Assembly (NCBI RefSeq): GCF_900107015.1
Contig: NZ_FNOI01000006.1
Coordinates: forward strand, 124,001 to 188,000
Direction: 5' to 3'
DNA from: Litoreibacter albidus
GTDB lineage: Bacteria > Pseudomonadota > Alphaproteobacteria > Rhodobacterales > Rhodobacteraceae
DNA: 64,000 nt
A program made the position numbers and the translations under genes. The notes under the pieces are model-generated. The model made no database searches. It was not told the DNA's origin and saw nothing but the letters and a program-made list of their open reading frames with translations. Each line of letters begins with the position of its first letter. The stretch's first letter is position 1. Below are positions 63,753 through 64,000 of the stretch, in pieces.

Positions 63753-64000
63753 ATGGCGCGCCCTGTTGTTGGAATTATTGGCAACTCCTATCTGATCAAC
63801 GACACATTTCCCGCCCATGCGGCGGGCAGCATGAATTGCGAGGCGGTGGCACAGGTGTCGCGGGCCTTGCCGGTAATTGTGCCGTCTTGTCCGTCCCTGA
63901 TTGACGTTGATGAATTGATGGCGCGGTGCGACGGCTTTTTGTTCACCGGCGGGCGCCCGAATGTGCACCCAGAGGAATACGGCGAGGCGGAGACCGAGGC
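63753..64000 (+). CDS. Gamma-glutamyl-gamma-aminobutyrate hydrolase-like (class I glutamine amidotransferase, C26), partial
   Basis: The first 82 residues of a protein cut by the window end. It begins MARPVVGIIGNSYLINDTFPAH and has PVIVPSCPSLIDVDELMARCDGFLFTGGRPNVHPEEYGE, the pattern of peptidase C26/PuuD-type hydrolases: an N-terminal sheet strand, then the FTGG-x-DxxP-like loop. The catalytic Cys-His-Glu residues lie beyond the edge. GGAG is 10 bases before the ATG at 63753; an ATG at 63744 is in frame but too close to that site. Confidence 0.8.
   Translation, partial: MARPVVGIIGNSYLINDTFPAHAAGSMNCEAVAQVSRALPVIVPSCPSLIDVDELMARCDGFLFTGGRPNVHPEEYGEAETE

Overview
The window is a contiguous piece of an alphaproteobacterial chromosome, most likely from the family Rhodobacteraceae (Roseobacter side). 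The indications are: a division and cell-wall (dcw) cluster that includes a DUF2484 gene; a DUF1127 gene followed by an array of small hairpins whose loops read CCUCCUCCC (the CcsR or 'cuckoo' RNA family); a long leader in front of mraZ resembling UpsM of Rhodobacter; aerobic cobaltochelatase genes cobS and cobT; and the betICBA order of marine Rhodobacteraceae. I see no tRNA, rRNA, CRISPR array, insertion sequence or phage gene.

Layout. 1-752: end of an EamA-type transporter and an ExoD-family gene. 814-6156: betI-betC-betB-betA (choline-O-sulfate and choline to glycine betaine) with a clear BetI-type operator. 6168-8251: an AraC-type regulator, a small secreted protein and a Tat-exported divergent MsrB. 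8338-13323: a UvrD/PcrA helicase, the CcsR array with its DUF1127 gene (both read leftward), the Fe-S carrier ApbC/Mrp and a small glyoxalase-related protein.

13324-40945: the dcw cluster and its outer-membrane extension: leader RNA, mraZ, rsmH, ftsL, ftsI, murE, murF, mraY, [CHMI-like gene], murD, [VOC, Hint, MerF, DUF6151], ftsW, murG, murC, DUF2484, [VOC, HxlR, SUKH], murB, ddl, ftsQ, ftsA, [membrane protein], ftsZ, terminator, lpxC, bamD; recN follows. Many genes overlap by 1-13 bases, so the core looks translationally coupled; the bracketed genes are additions. Together these genes make UDP-MurNAc-pentapeptide, lipid I and lipid II, and build the division ring and septal synthase.

42691-51710: a ClC-type chloride transporter, DUF427, an Xaa-Pro aminopeptidase, then leftward J-domain gene, cobS, a 113-residue gene and cobT, with a BolA-like and a DUF4177 gene. 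51711-52833: an unexplained 475-base stretch rich in palindromes and a lower-GC gene with a HEPN-like motif. 52928-60853: gatB, a lytic transglycosylase, MAPEG, DMT transporter, SDR, pepN and small membrane ORFs. 60967-64000: malate synthase G (glcB), a GlcG/HbpS-family gene and the start of a class-I glutamine amidotransferase-like hydrolase cut by the window edge.

The most interesting non-coding features are the six-hairpin CcsR array with its own terminator, the mraZ leader with TGGG-type MraZ boxes in both orientations and a terminator just before mraZ, a palindrome that covers the likely ribosome-binding site of betA, and the orphan structured stretch at 51711-52185. All family assignments come from reading motifs; no database search was possible.
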